Of a DNA stretch of 64,000 nt, positions 1 through 10,908 are shown piece after piece. Made by a program: the position numbers and the translations under genes. Every line of letters starts with the position of its first letter. Position 1 is the stretch's first letter. The notes under the pieces are model-generated. The model was not told the DNA's origin. It saw only the letters and a list, made by a program, of their open reading frames with translations, and ran no database searches. The stretch is taken from contig QAIB01000010.1 in NCBI GenBank assembly GCA_030418545.1, forward strand, positions 124,001 to 188,000. The letters run 5' to 3'. Source of the DNA: Xenophilus aerolatus. Lineage in GTDB: Bacteria; Pseudomonadota; Gammaproteobacteria; Burkholderiales; Burkholderiaceae_C.

Positions 1-41
1 GCGTCTTCAAGTCCAGCGGCGAAGAAATCAAGGTGGCATGA
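1..41 (+). CDS. rplX: Ribosomal protein L24, 3' end only (partial)
   Basis: Only the last dozen codons are in the window; they read [12 protein letters not shown] and stop with TGA at 39-41. This is a typical C-terminus for bacterial L24, the assembly-initiator protein of the large subunit. The position directly before rplE is the normal spc-operon order. The stop is preceded by an AAGGTGG stretch that serves as ribosome binding site for the next gene. The 5' part lies outside the window. Confidence 0.85.
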   Translation, partial: VFKSSGEEIKVA

Positions 42-43
42 CC

Positions 44-583
44 ATGGCACGACTGCAACAACACTACCGCGAGAAGATCGCGAAGGACCTGACCGAAAAG
101 TTCGGCTACAAGTCGCCGATGCAGGTCCCGCGCCTGACCAAGATCACGCTGAACATGGGCGTGAGCGAGGCCGTGGCCGACAAGAAGGTGATGGACAACG
201 CCGTCGCCGACCTGACCAAGATCGCCGGCCAGAAGCCCGTCGTGACGAAGGCCAAGAAGGCCATCGCCGGCTTCAAGATCCGCGAAGGCCAGGCCATCGG
301 CTGCATGGTCACGCTGCGTGGCGTGAAGATGTACGAATTCCTGGACCGCTTCGTCACCGTGGCCCTGCCGCGCGTGCGTGACTTCCGTGGTATCTCCGGT
401 CGCGCGTTCGACGGCCGTGGCAACTACAACATCGGGGTCAAGGAACAGATCATCTTCCCCGAGATCGAGTACGACAAGGTTGATGCCCTGCGCGGCCTCA
501 ATATCAGCATCACGACGACGGCCAAGTCGGACGAAGAAGCCAAGGCGCTTCTCGCCGGTTTCCGTTTCCCGTTCAAGAACTGA
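44..583 (+). CDS. rplE: 50S ribosomal protein L5
   Basis: A 179-residue protein, the usual length for L5, which binds 5S rRNA and contacts P-site tRNA in the central protuberance. The start [11 protein letters not shown] matches the family. An ATG two codons upstream (38) overlaps the rplX stop, but it sits only one base from the AAGGTGG ribosome binding site (30-36). The ATG at 44 has proper spacing and gives the standard length, so it is preferred. Family landmarks include the [10 protein letters not shown] segment near residue 35 and [17 protein letters not shown] near the C-terminus. Second gene of the visible spc operon. Confidence 0.98.
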   Translation: MARLQQHYREKIAKDLTEKFGYKSPMQVPRLTKITLNMGVSEAVADKKVMDNAVADLTKIAGQKPVVTKAKKAIAGFKIREGQAIGCMVTLRGVKMYEFLDRFVTVALPRVRDFRGISGRAFDGRGNYNIGVKEQIIFPEIEYDKVDALRGLNISITTTAKSDEEAKALLAGFRFPFKN

Positions 584-592
584 GGTGGACTT

Positions 593-898
593 GTGGCTAA
601 AGTAGCTTTGATCGAGCGCGAGCTCAAGCGAGAAAAACTGGTCGCCAAGTACGCCAAGAAGCACGAAGAGCTGAAGGCGATCGCCGGCGACGCGAAGAAG
701 AGCGACGAAGAGCGTGCCGCTGCACGCCTGGCGCTGCAGAAGCTGCCGCGCAACGCGAACCCGACCCGCCAGCGCAACCGCTGCGAAATCACCGGCCGTC
801 CGCGCGGCACCTTCCGTCAGTTCGGTCTGGCCCGCGCCAAGATCCGTGAACTGGCCTTCGCCGGTGACATCCCCGGTGTCACCAAGGCCAGCTGGTAA
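593..898 (+). CDS. rpsN: 30S ribosomal protein S14
   Basis: A 101-residue S14 starting with GTG (reads [10 protein letters not shown]) behind a GAGGTGG ribosome binding site that overlaps the rplE stop. S14 sits in the head of the 30S subunit. This is the long, zinc-free form: only one cysteine is present (in [10 protein letters not shown]) and the two CxxC pairs of the short zinc-binding form are absent. It lies nine bases after rplE and 21 bases before rpsH in the standard order. Confidence 0.98.
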   Translation: MAKVALIERELKREKLVAKYAKKHEELKAIAGDAKKSDEERAAARLALQKLPRNANPTRQRNRCEITGRPRGTFRQFGLARAKIRELAFAGDIPGVTKASW

Positions 899-919
899 GC
901 GCAGGCAGGAGCAAGAAAC

Positions 920-1315
920 ATGAGCATGAGTGATCCCATCGCCGACCTGCTGACGCGCATCCGCAATGCGCAGATGGTCGCGAAGCCCACCGTGTCGGTC
1001 CCGTCTTCCAAGGTGAAGGTCGCGATCGCCCAGGTGCTGAAGGACGAGGGCTACATCGACGGCTTCCAGGTCAAGACCGAAGCCGGCAAGAGCAACCTCG
1101 AGATCTCGCTGAAGTACTACGCCGGCCGCCCGGTGATCGAGCGCATCGAACGCGTGAGCCGTCCCGGCCTGCGCGTCTACAAGGGTTCGAGCGCGATCCC
1201 CCAGGTCCAGAACGGCCTGGGCGTGGCGATCGTCACCACCCCAAAGGGCGTGATGACCGACCGCAAGGCGCGCGCCGATGGCGTTGGCGGCGAAGTGCTG
1301 TGCTACGTCGCCTGA
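920..1315 (+). CDS. rpsH: 30S ribosomal protein S8
   Basis: A 131-residue S8, a primary 16S rRNA binding protein of the small-subunit platform. The N-terminus [18 protein letters not shown] and the C-terminus ending GEVLCYVA are diagnostic. In enterobacteria S8 is the translational repressor of the spc operon by binding mRNA near rplE; whether that applies here cannot be judged from the sequence. A good ribosome binding site (GCAGGAGC) precedes the ATG. Confidence 0.98.
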   Translation: MSMSDPIADLLTRIRNAQMVAKPTVSVPSSKVKVAIAQVLKDEGYIDGFQVKTEAGKSNLEISLKYYAGRPVIERIERVSRPGLRVYKGSSAIPQVQNGLGVAIVTTPKGVMTDRKARADGVGGEVLCYVA

Positions 1316-1332
1316 CCGGAGGTAACTGAACA

Positions 1333-1866
1333 ATGTCCCGAGTCGGAAAAATGCCGGTCGCCATCCCGCAAGGCGTGGATGTGGCGATCAAGGAAGACCA
1401 GATCAGCGTCAAGGGCGCGGGTGGTCAGCTGTCGATCCCTGCCAACGCGTTGGTCAAGGTGTCGAACAAGGATGGCAAGCTGAGCTTCGAGCCGGCCGAT
1501 GAATCGCGTGAAGCCAACGCGATGAGCGGCACGGTGCGCCAGCTGGTCAACAACATGGTCGTCGGCGTGAGCAAGGGTTTCGAGAAGAAGCTCAACCTCG
1601 TCGGCGTGGGCTTCAAGGCCCAGGCCCAGGGCGCCAAGCTGAACCTGTCGGTCGGCTTCTCGCACCCGGTCAACAAGGACATGCCTGCGGGCATCACGGT
1701 GGCCACGCCGGCCCCGACCGAAATCGTCATCAAGGGTGCCGACCGCCAGCGCGTCGGCCAGGTGGCCGCCGAGATCCGAGCGATTCGTCCGCCCGAGCCC
1801 TACAAGGGCAAGGGGATCCGTTATTCGGACGAGAAGATCGTGATCAAAGAGACCAAGAAGAAGTAA
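1333..1866 (+). CDS. rplF: 50S ribosomal protein L6
   Basis: A 177-residue L6, matching the family length; it binds 23S rRNA near the sarcin-ricin loop and factor-binding site. The start [12 protein letters not shown] and the segments [11 protein letters not shown] and [14 protein letters not shown] (the conserved PEPYKGKGI signature) are typical. It starts 17 bases after rpsH behind GGAGG (1318-1322). Confidence 0.98.
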   Translation: MSRVGKMPVAIPQGVDVAIKEDQISVKGAGGQLSIPANALVKVSNKDGKLSFEPADESREANAMSGTVRQLVNNMVVGVSKGFEKKLNLVGVGFKAQAQGAKLNLSVGFSHPVNKDMPAGITVATPAPTEIVIKGADRQRVGQVAAEIRAIRPPEPYKGKGIRYSDEKIVIKETKKK

Positions 1867-1874
1867 GGGGCAGC

Positions 1875-2243
1875 ATGATGTTGACCAAGAAGGAACAGCG
1901 CCTGCGCCGTGCCCGCCAGACCCGCATCCGCATTGCCACGCAGGGCGTCGCGCGTCTGATGGTGAACCGCACCAATCTGCACATCTACGCTGCAGTCGTC
2001 TCCGGCGACGGCACCAAGGTGCTGGCTTCGGCCTCCACCGCCGAAGCCGAAGTGCGCAGCTCGCTCGGTGGCGCCGGCAAGGGCGGCAATGCCGCTGCCG
2101 CGCAGATCATCGGCAAGCGCATCGCCGAGAAGGCCAAGGCGGCCGGTGTCGAGAAGGTGGCTTTCGACCGTGCGGGCTTCGCCTACCACGGCCGCGTGAA
2201 GGCCCTCGCCGAAGCGGCCCGCGAAGCCGGTCTGCAGTTCTAA
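1875..2243 (+). CDS. rplR: 50S ribosomal protein L18
   Basis: A 121-122 residue L18, the 5S rRNA-binding partner of L5. Two adjacent ATG codons (1875 and 1878) could start it; both follow an AGGGG site, and the second has slightly better spacing. The N-terminus is rich in basic residues ([15 protein letters not shown]) and the C-terminus carries the conserved [20 protein letters not shown] block. Only eight bases separate it from rplF. Confidence 0.98.
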   Translation: MMLTKKEQRLRRARQTRIRIATQGVARLMVNRTNLHIYAAVVSGDGTKVLASASTAEAEVRSSLGGAGKGGNAAAAQIIGKRIAEKAKAAGVEKVAFDRAGFAYHGRVKALAEAAREAGLQF

Positions 2244-2269
2244 GCGCACGCTGAGTTCAGGAATTCAAG

Positions 2270-2788
2270 ATGGCAAAGATTCAGGCAAGAACGCAGAACG
2301 AAGGTCCCGAGGACGGTCTGCGCGAGAAGATGATCTCGATCAACCGCGTCACCAAGGTGGTGAAGGGTGGTCGGATCCTGGGTTTCGCAGCACTGACCGT
2401 GGTCGGTGACGGCGATGGCCGCGTCGGAATGGGCAAGGGCAAGTCCAAGGAAGTGCCCGCCGCCGTGCAGAAGGCCATGGAAGAAGCGCGTCGCAACCTC
2501 ATGAAGGTGTCGATCAAGAATGGGACCCTGCACCACCAGGTGACGGGCCACCACGGCGCCTCCACCGTGATGATGTCGCCGGCCCCCAAGGGCACCGGCA
2601 TCATCGCCGGCGGCCCGATGCGTGCCGTGTTCGAAGTGATGGGCATCACCGACATCGTGGCCAAGAGCCATGGTTCGTCGAACCCGTACAACATGGTTCG
2701 CGCCACGCTCGACGCGCTCAAGAACTCGACCACGCCCGCCGAAGTGGCGGCCAAGCGCGGTCTCACGGTCGAAGAAATCTTCGCCTGA
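2270..2788 (+). CDS. rpsE: 30S ribosomal protein S5
   Basis: A 172-residue S5, involved in decoding accuracy and mRNA unwinding at the 30S entry. The double-stranded-RNA-binding-like N-terminal block ([19 protein letters not shown]) and the glycine-rich [17 protein letters not shown] stretch are characteristic. The position between rplR and rpmD is the usual one. Confidence 0.98.
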   Translation: MAKIQARTQNEGPEDGLREKMISINRVTKVVKGGRILGFAALTVVGDGDGRVGMGKGKSKEVPAAVQKAMEEARRNLMKVSIKNGTLHHQVTGHHGASTVMMSPAPKGTGIIAGGPMRAVFEVMGITDIVAKSHGSSNPYNMVRATLDALKNSTTPAEVAAKRGLTVEEIFA

Positions 2789-2802
2789 TTGCGAGAAACG
2801 CT

Positions 2803-2988
2803 ATGACCACCCAACAACAGACCGTCAAGGTCCAACTGGTTCGCAGCCCGATCGGCACGAAGCAGTCGCACCGCGCCACCGTGCGTGGCCTGGGCCTGCG
2901 CAAGCTCAACAGCGTGAGCGAGCTGCAGGACACGCCCGCCGTGCGCGGCATGATCAACAAGATCGCCTATCTGGTGAAGGTGCTCTGA
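2803..2988 (+). CDS. rpmD: 50S ribosomal protein L30
   Basis: A 61-residue L30. The central segment [15 protein letters not shown] is the family signature. It lies 14 bases after rpsE and one base before the rplO start, so the two are probably translationally coupled. Confidence 0.97.
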   Translation: MTTQQQTVKVQLVRSPIGTKQSHRATVRGLGLRKLNSVSELQDTPAVRGMINKIAYLVKVL

Positions 2989-2989
2989 C

Positions 2990-3421
2990 ATGGAACTCAA
3001 TGGCATCAAGCCCGCAGCGGGCGCCAAGCACGCCAAGCGTCGCGTCGGCCGTGGCATCGGCTCCGGCCTGGGCAAGACCGCGGGTCGCGGTCACAAGGGC
3101 CAGAAGTCGCGCGCCGGCGGTTTCCACAAGGTGGGCTTCGAAGGCGGCCAGATGCCGCTGCAGCGGCGCCTGCCCAAGCGTGGCTTCAAGTCGCAATCGC
3201 TGAAGTACAACGCCGAAGTGACGCTGGCCGCGCTGGAAAAGCTCGGCCTGGCCGAAGTCGATGTGCTCGCGCTCAAGCAAGCCGGCCTGGTGGGCCAGCT
3301 GGCCAAGGTCGTGAAGGTCGTGAAGTCGGGCGAACTGACCAAGTCGGTCAAGCTCACCGGCATCGGTGCCACCGCAGGTGCCAAGGCTGCCATCGAGGCG
3401 GCCGGCGGCAGCGTGGCCTGA
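2990..3421 (+). CDS. rplO: 50S ribosomal protein L15
   Basis: A 143-residue L15 with the very basic, glycine-rich N-terminal extension ([21 protein letters not shown]) that threads into the 23S rRNA, followed by the globular half with the [18 protein letters not shown] signature. It begins one base after the rpmD stop and precedes secY, as in most proteobacteria. Confidence 0.98.
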   Translation: MELNGIKPAAGAKHAKRRVGRGIGSGLGKTAGRGHKGQKSRAGGFHKVGFEGGQMPLQRRLPKRGFKSQSLKYNAEVTLAALEKLGLAEVDVLALKQAGLVGQLAKVVKVVKSGELTKSVKLTGIGATAGAKAAIEAAGGSVA

Positions 3422-3456
3422 GCGGCTGACGGCAACCTCACAGGAAGCACCTGAAC

Positions 3457-4788
<1,332 letters not shown>

Positions 4789-4807
4789 GCTCCGCGGACC
4801 GCGGAGC
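4789..4807. repeat. 19-nt perfect palindrome directly after the secY stop
   Basis: GCTCCGCGG (4789-4797), one A, then CCGCGGAGC (4799-4807). As RNA it would form a short, very GC-rich hairpin starting at the base after the secY stop codon. No T-run follows, so it is not a standard intrinsic terminator; it could stabilise or process the secY message or attenuate transcription into rpmJ. The rest of the secY-rpmJ gap holds only the rpmJ ribosome binding site. Confidence 0.6.
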
Positions 4808-4906
4808 GAGAAGTCAGCATTGAATCGACGCCCTGCGGTTCGGCCCGGGCGCAACATGTGTTTCGGGCGAAGTAGGTCGCCAAGAGAGAGTTTCAGGAGA
4901 AATCAA

Positions 4907-5020
4907 ATGAGAGTTTCGGCTTCGGTCAAAACCATCTGCCGCAATTGCAAGATCATCCGCCGCAAGGGTGTTGTGCGCGTGATCTGCACCGACCCGCGCC
5001 ACAAGCAGCGCCAGGGTTGA
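4907..5020 (+). CDS. rpmJ: 50S ribosomal protein L36
   Basis: A 37-residue protein (reads [17 protein letters not shown] at its start), the usual length of L36. It is the zinc-binding form: CRNC, then a third cysteine (VICTD) and a histidine (RHKQRQG). The ribosome binding site CAGGAG (4894-4899) lies 7 bases upstream of the ATG. It stands between secY and rpsM, the usual place for rpmJ. Confidence 0.96.
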   Translation: MRVSASVKTICRNCKIIRRKGVVRVICTDPRHKQRQG

Positions 5021-5042
5021 TCGAGAGTTCTAGAGGACGCAC

Positions 5043-5408
5043 ATGGCACGTATCGCTGGCATCAACATTCCGCCGCACAAGCACGCCGAGATCGGCCTGA
5101 CGGCGATCTTTGGCATCGGCCGCACCCGCGCTCGCAAGATCTGCGAAGCCTGCGGCATCGACTACGCGAAGAAGGTCAAGGACCTGACCGACGCCGACCT
5201 CGAGAAGATCCGCGACCAGATCGCGCAGTTCACGATCGAAGGCGACCTGCGTCGCGAGACGACGATGAACATCAAGCGCCTGATGGACATCGGCTGCTAC
5301 CGCGGCTTCCGTCATCGCCGCGGCCTGCCGATGCGCGGCCAGCGCACGCGCACCAACGCCCGCACCCGCAAGGGTCCGCGCAAGGCCGCTCAGGCCCTGA
5401 AGAAGTAA
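5043..5408 (+). CDS. rpsM: 30S ribosomal protein S13
   Basis: A 121-residue S13, first gene of the alpha operon; it sits in the head of the 30S subunit and contacts P-site tRNA and L5. The start [19 protein letters not shown] and the basic C-terminal tail ([17 protein letters not shown]) are diagnostic. Ribosome binding site AGAGGA lies 7 bases upstream. Confidence 0.98.
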   Translation: MARIAGINIPPHKHAEIGLTAIFGIGRTRARKICEACGIDYAKKVKDLTDADLEKIRDQIAQFTIEGDLRRETTMNIKRLMDIGCYRGFRHRRGLPMRGQRTRTNARTRKGPRKAAQALKK

Positions 5409-5420
5409 AGAGAGAACCGC

Positions 5421-5825
5421 ATGGCCAAAGCTCCTGCCAACAACGCTGCACAACGCGTTCGCAAGAAGGTCCGCAAGAACGTTGCGGACGGCATCGCGCA
5501 CGTGCACGCCTCGTTCAATAACACCATCATCACGATCACCGACCGCCAGGGCAACGCCCTGTCGTGGGCGTCGTCGGGCGGCCAGGGCTTCAAGGGCTCG
5601 CGCAAGTCGACCCCCTTCGCCGCCCAGGTGGCGTCGGAAGTCGCCGGCCGTGCCGCGGTGGAACAAGGCATCAAGAACCTCGACGTCGAGATCAAGGGCC
5701 CCGGCCCGGGTCGCGAGTCGTCGGTGCGCGCGCTGGCCGCGCTGGGCATCCGCATCACGTCGATCTCCGACGTGACGCCCGTGCCGCACAACGGCTGCCG
5801 TCCGCAGAAGCGCCGCCGCATCTAA
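5421..5825 (+). CDS. rpsK: 30S ribosomal protein S11
   Basis: A 134-residue S11 of the 30S platform. Signatures: [38 protein letters not shown] and the C-terminal [16 protein letters not shown]. It lies 12 bases after rpsM. A terminator-like hairpin begins 15 bases after its stop. Confidence 0.98.
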   Translation: MAKAPANNAAQRVRKKVRKNVADGIAHVHASFNNTIITITDRQGNALSWASSGGQGFKGSRKSTPFAAQVASEVAGRAAVEQGIKNLDVEIKGPGPGRESSVRALAALGIRITSISDVTPVPHNGCRPQKRRRI

Positions 5826-5840
5826 AGGCGTCGGCGACTG

Positions 5841-5878
5841 GCGCAGTCCGCCTCCGGGCGGCTGCGCATTTTGCTTTT
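5841..5878 (+). terminator. Terminator-like hairpin between rpsK and rpsD
   Basis: GCGCAG-T-CCGCC (5841-5852), loop TCCG, then GGCGGCTGCGC (5857-5867), followed by ATTTTGCTTTT. This is an 11-bp stem with a single bulged T and a T-rich tail, the layout of an intrinsic terminator, yet it lies inside an operon where rpsD, rpoA and rplQ must still be made. It is best read as a partial terminator or attenuator that sets the ratio of rpsM-rpsK to downstream genes. Confidence 0.6.
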
Positions 5879-5956
5879 ATCCAAGCCCACCGCCATCGAC
5901 CGAACGACTGATGGCTCCCGCAGGCGACTGCGGCAGATGACACCAAGGAAAACACC

Positions 5957-6580
5957 GTGGCACGTTACCTCGGCCCCAAGGCCAAACTTTCCCGCCGTGA
6001 AGGCACCGACCTGTTCCTGAAGAGCGCCCGCCGCTCGATCGCGGACAAGGCCAAGTTCGACTCGAAGCCCGGCCAGCACGGCCGCACTTCGGGCCAGCGC
6101 ACCTCCGATTTCGGCCTGCAGCTGCGCGAGAAGCAGAAGGTCAAGCGCATGTACGGCGTGCTCGAGAAGCAGTTCCGCCGCTACTTCGAGGAAGCCGACC
6201 GCCGCCGCGGCAACACCGGCGCCAACCTGCTGTTCATCCTCGAATCGCGCCTGGACAACGTCGTCTACCGCATGGGCTTCGGCTCGACCCGTGCCGAAGC
6301 GCGTCAGCTGGTGTCGCACAAGGCGATCACGGTGAACGGCCAGTCGGTGAACATCCCCTCGTACATGGTCAAGACCGGCGACGTGGTGGCCGTGCGCGAC
6401 AAGTCGAAGAAGCAGAACCGCATCGTCGAAGCGCTGCAACTGGCGCAGCAAGTCGGCATCCCCGCCTGGGTCGAGGTCAACATCGACAAGGCCGAAGGCA
6501 CCTTCAAGAAGGTGCCGGACCGCGACGAGTTCGGCGCGGACATCAACGAATCGCTGATCGTCGAGCTGTACTCGCGATAA
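5957..6580 (+). CDS. rpsD: 30S ribosomal protein S4
   Basis: A 207-residue S4, a primary 16S rRNA binder and, in enterobacteria, the translational repressor of the alpha operon. It starts with GTG ([19 protein letters not shown]), behind an AAGGAAAA site. The S4 RNA-binding domain is visible near residues 93-155 ([20 protein letters not shown] and [16 protein letters not shown]). It is separated from rpsK by 131 bases that contain a terminator-like hairpin. Confidence 0.98.
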   Translation: MARYLGPKAKLSRREGTDLFLKSARRSIADKAKFDSKPGQHGRTSGQRTSDFGLQLREKQKVKRMYGVLEKQFRRYFEEADRRRGNTGANLLFILESRLDNVVYRMGFGSTRAEARQLVSHKAITVNGQSVNIPSYMVKTGDVVAVRDKSKKQNRIVEALQLAQQVGIPAWVEVNIDKAEGTFKKVPDRDEFGADINESLIVELYSR

Positions 6581-6583
6581 ACA

Positions 6584-6656
6584 GAGGATCCACGAGGCTG
6601 CTGCGCAGCCTCGTCCTCTAGTGTTTTGCGCCCCCGTCGAAGGCATTCGACGAGGG
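6584..6656 (+). terminator. Two consecutive hairpins between rpsD and rpoA
   Basis: The first hairpin has an inner stem CGAGGCTGC/GCAGCCTCG (6593-6601 and 6605-6613, loop TGC) and an outer GAGGA/TCCTC clamp (6584-6588, 6614-6618). It is followed six bases later by TTTT. The second is CCCCCGTCGAA / TTCGACGAGGG (6631-6641, 6646-6656) with one mismatch. They fill most of the 126-base gap before rpoA. They may reduce read-through into rpoA or mark an RNA processing point; no experiment-like evidence is available from sequence. Confidence 0.55.
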
Positions 6657-6706
6657 CATTCAGCCTTACCGGTGTAACGAGCCGGGGGTATTGAGAGGAA
6701 GCCTGC

Positions 6707-7696
6707 ATGCAAACCACCCTGCTGAAACCCAAGACCATCCAGGTCGAGCAACTGGCCACCAACAAGGCCAAGGTGACGCTCGAACCTTTCGAGCGCGGCT
6801 ATGGCCACACGCTCGGCAACGCGCTGCGCCGCGTTCTGCTGTCGTCGATGGTCGGCTATGCGGCGACCGAAGTGACGATCGCCGGGGTGCTCCATGAGTA
6901 CTCCTCGATCGACGGCGTTCAGGAAGACGTCGTCAACATCCTGCTCAACCTCAAGGGCGTGGTGTTCAAGCTGCACAACCGCGACGAGGTCACGCTGTCG
7001 CTGCGCAAGGACGGTGAAGGCCCGGTCACGGCCGCCGACATCCAGACGCCGCACGACGTCGAGATCATCAACCCCGAGCATGTCATCGCCCACCTGTCGC
7101 AAGGCGGCAAGCTCGACATGCAGATCAAGGTCGAGAAGGGCCGCGGTTACGTGCCCGGCACGATGCGTCGCTACGCCGACGAGCCGACCAAGTCGATCGG
7201 CCGCATCGTCCTCGACGCCTCGTTCTCGCCCGTCAAGCGCGTGAGCTACACCGTCGAGAGCGCCCGCGTCGAACAGCGCACCGACCTGGACAAGCTGCTG
7301 GTCGAGATCGAGACCAACGGTGCCATCACCGCCGAAGACGCGGTGCGTGCGTCGGCCAAGATCCTGGTGGAACAGCTCGCCGTGTTCGCGCAGCTCGAGG
7401 GTGGCGAACTCGCCGCGTTCGATGCGCCCGCGCCGCGCAGCGCCCAGCAGTTCGACCCGATCCTGCTGCGCCCCGTGGACGAGCTCGAGCTCACCGTGCG
7501 TTCGGCGAACTGCCTGAAGGCCGAGAACATCTACTACATCGGTGACCTGATCCAGCGCACCGAGAACGAGCTGCTCAAGACCCCGAACCTGGGTCGCAAG
7601 TCGCTCAACGAAATCAAGGAAGTGCTCGCCTCGCGCGGCCTGACCTTGGGCATGAAGCTCGAAAGCTGGCCGCCGGCCGGCCTCGACAAGCGTTAA
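6707..7696 (+). CDS. rpoA: DNA-directed RNA polymerase subunit alpha
   Basis: A 329-residue alpha subunit, the usual length. The N-terminal domain (about 1-230) drives dimerisation and assembly with beta/beta' (for example [20 protein letters not shown]). A linker precedes the C-terminal domain (about 250-329), with helix-hairpin-helix residues such as [14 protein letters not shown] that bind UP elements and activators. It lies after two hairpins and 57 bases before rplQ. Confidence 0.98.
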   Translation: MQTTLLKPKTIQVEQLATNKAKVTLEPFERGYGHTLGNALRRVLLSSMVGYAATEVTIAGVLHEYSSIDGVQEDVVNILLNLKGVVFKLHNRDEVTLSLRKDGEGPVTAADIQTPHDVEIINPEHVIAHLSQGGKLDMQIKVEKGRGYVPGTMRRYADEPTKSIGRIVLDASFSPVKRVSYTVESARVEQRTDLDKLLVEIETNGAITAEDAVRASAKILVEQLAVFAQLEGGELAAFDAPAPRSAQQFDPILLRPVDELELTVRSANCLKAENIYYIGDLIQRTENELLKTPNLGRKSLNEIKEVLASRGLTLGMKLESWPPAGLDKR

Positions 7697-7753
7697 ACCG
7701 CACGGGGCAGTACCTGATACGGCTGCCCTGACAACAAAGTCAAAGGAACCACC

Positions 7754-8152
7754 ATGCGTCACGGACTCGGACTCCGCAAACTCAACCGCACCAGCTCGCA
7801 CCGCCTCGCGATGCTGCGCAACATGATGAACTCGCTCATCGAGCATGAGGCCATCAAGACCACGGTCCCCAAGGCCAAGGAACTGCGCCGCGTCGTCGAA
7901 CCGATGATCACGCTGGCCAAGAACCCCACCGTCGCCAACAAGCGCCTGGCCTTCGACCGCCTGCGCGACCGCGACAGCGTCGTGAAGCTCTTCAACGAAC
8001 TCGGCCCGCGTTACCAGACGCGTCCGGGCGGCTACACCCGCATTCTGAAGATGGGCTTCCGCGTCGGCGACAACGCGCCCATGGCCCTGGTCGAACTGGT
8101 GGATCGCCCCGAAATTTCTGACGCCGCCGACGAGCAGAGCGACGCAGAATAA
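7754..8152 (+). CDS. rplQ: 50S ribosomal protein L17
   Basis: A 132-residue L17 that ends the alpha operon. The start [20 protein letters not shown] and the segment TYLRRV-like [17 protein letters not shown] are typical; the C-terminus has a short acidic tail ([10 protein letters not shown]). The stop is 19 bases before the mature 5' end of tRNA-fMet. A -10-like TATACT lies just after the coding region. Confidence 0.98.
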   Translation: MRHGLGLRKLNRTSSHRLAMLRNMMNSLIEHEAIKTTVPKAKELRRVVEPMITLAKNPTVANKRLAFDRLRDRDSVVKLFNELGPRYQTRPGGYTRILKMGFRVGDNAPMALVELVDRPEISDAADEQSDAE

Positions 8153-8154
8153 GC

Positions 8155-8160
8155 TATACT
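8155..8160 (+). promoter_or_regulatory. Candidate -10 element for tRNA-fMet
   Basis: TATACT at 8155-8160 ends 11 bases before the tRNA 5' end, which is a reasonable distance for a tRNA promoter. No good -35 hexamer is visible 16-18 bases upstream, inside the end of rplQ. The tRNA could equally be transcribed by read-through from rplQ. Confidence 0.35.
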
Positions 8161-8171
8161 TTCCCTTCTGA

Positions 8172-9803
<1,632 letters not shown>

Positions 9804-9953
9804 TGCGCTCCTGAAGGGTCTGATGAACGAGCTGGCGGGCGATGAGCTCGATGAGGCGCGCGCGCGAGGCGGCGCGGTCGGGCGAAGGGTGGATCGTAGG
9901 CGCGTAGCGGCCGGTGCTTGCCGCTGGCGGCTCCTCGTCGGCGTTCCGGCGGC

Positions 9954-10199
9954 TCATAGGGTGCCGTCTTCCGCTCGCGAAGTGGAAAGCGCGTGTGCCG
10001 TGTGTCGAGCGTAGGTTGCCACCGCGCGCCAGTAAGCCGCCATCGGTCCTTTGCGTTTGCGCCATGCCTTTTCGGCTTCGATGTTGGCCTGGTCACGCAG
10101 GTCGCGCATGACACGCTCGATGCGCCGGCGGTCTTCGGCCGGCAGAGAGGTGAGGGCACGGCCAGCGGGAAGATCGAGCAGAGGGTTGATGTAGCCCAT
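9954..10199 (-). CDS. Small conserved-looking phage protein, unknown function
   Basis: An 81-residue protein starting MGYINPLLDLPAGRALTSLP; predicted all-helical and basic, with a RRRIERVMRDLRDQANIEAE helix. Its start shares one base with the upstream stop (TGATG) and its own stop overlaps the next ATG (ATGA), so all are probably translated together. I do not recognise a function. Confidence 0.65.
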   Translation of the reverse strand: MGYINPLLDLPAGRALTSLPAEDRRRIERVMRDLRDQANIEAEKAWRKRKGPMAAYWRAVATYARHTAHALSTSRAEDGTL

Positions 10200-10648
10200 C
10201 AGTCCAACTCCCGCGCAAGGATGCGCACGTTCGATGCGCAGAAGCGCTCGACGCGACGGATCAGGCTCATCCAGCCTTCGTCCTGCCAGTGCCGGTGCGT
10301 CCATGCCGGGTCTTCCCCCGCCTGCATGGAGCGGTCGAGCTCTTCTTCCTCGTCCACACACATGACGCGCACGCCGCCCGCCGACGGCATGCCGGTGGCG
10401 CTGCTCCATTCGTCTACCTCGAAGCACACGCTGCCGCCGCACTCGGGGCAGGCGAATGGTTCGGGCAGGCGATAGTGCTTCCAGCCGATCAGCAGCACGG
10501 GCGGCAGGCCGTGCGCGCGGCGCAGGCGTTGGAAGTCGGCCGCGATGGCGGTGCGCGCGCTCTCGGCTTGCTCGTTGATGAAGGCGCCCAGGCGGCGCTG
10601 CGCCGCGCTGCACCGACGGTCGACGCTGAACACGGGACGGGCTTTCAT
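10199..10648 (-). CDS. Phage protein with one CxxC pair, unknown function
   Basis: A 149-residue protein. A CPECGG motif near residue 66 is followed by a further cysteine (SVCFEVDEW) and an acidic stretch DEEEELDRS, so partial metal binding is possible. The N-terminal 60 residues look helical. It is coupled by 4-base overlap to the upstream gene and 1-base overlap to the downstream gene. Function unknown. Confidence 0.6.
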   Translation of the reverse strand: MKARPVFSVDRRCSAAQRRLGAFINEQAESARTAIAADFQRLRRAHGLPPVLLIGWKHYRLPEPFACPECGGSVCFEVDEWSSATGMPSAGGVRVMCVDEEEELDRSMQAGEDPAWTHRHWQDEGWMSLIRRVERFCASNVRILARELD

Positions 10649-10908
10649 TGAAGTTCCCCCTGTGCGTCGCCGGCCGATTCGGCGTGCATGGCCAGGCCAT
10701 CAGCGTCGGCTTGCAGCTCGATCGCATCGGCCAGCTCGGCGGCGCGTTGGTGCCAGGTGGTCAGCCCAGCACGAGAGGCGGCGAAGAGCGTGATTGCGGC
10801 AGTGTCGGTGTCGCCCGCGTCGTACGCGTCAGATGCTCGCTCGATGGCGGCGACGGTTTCGGCCGGCGCGCTGGCCTTGAGGTCGGTGAGGGCTGCGCGT
10901 GGTGTCAT
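10645..10908 (-). CDS. Small helical phage protein, unknown function
   Basis: An 87-residue, alanine-rich, acidic and apparently all-helical protein (MTPRAALTDLKASAPAE...). Its ATG overlaps the stop of the helicase-methyltransferase gene (ATGA), and its stop overlaps the next start. It could be an accessory subunit of the upstream enzyme by position only. Confidence 0.6.
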   Translation of the reverse strand: MTPRAALTDLKASAPAETVAAIERASDAYDAGDTDTAAITLFAASRAGLTTWHQRAAELADAIELQADADGLAMHAESAGDAQGELQ

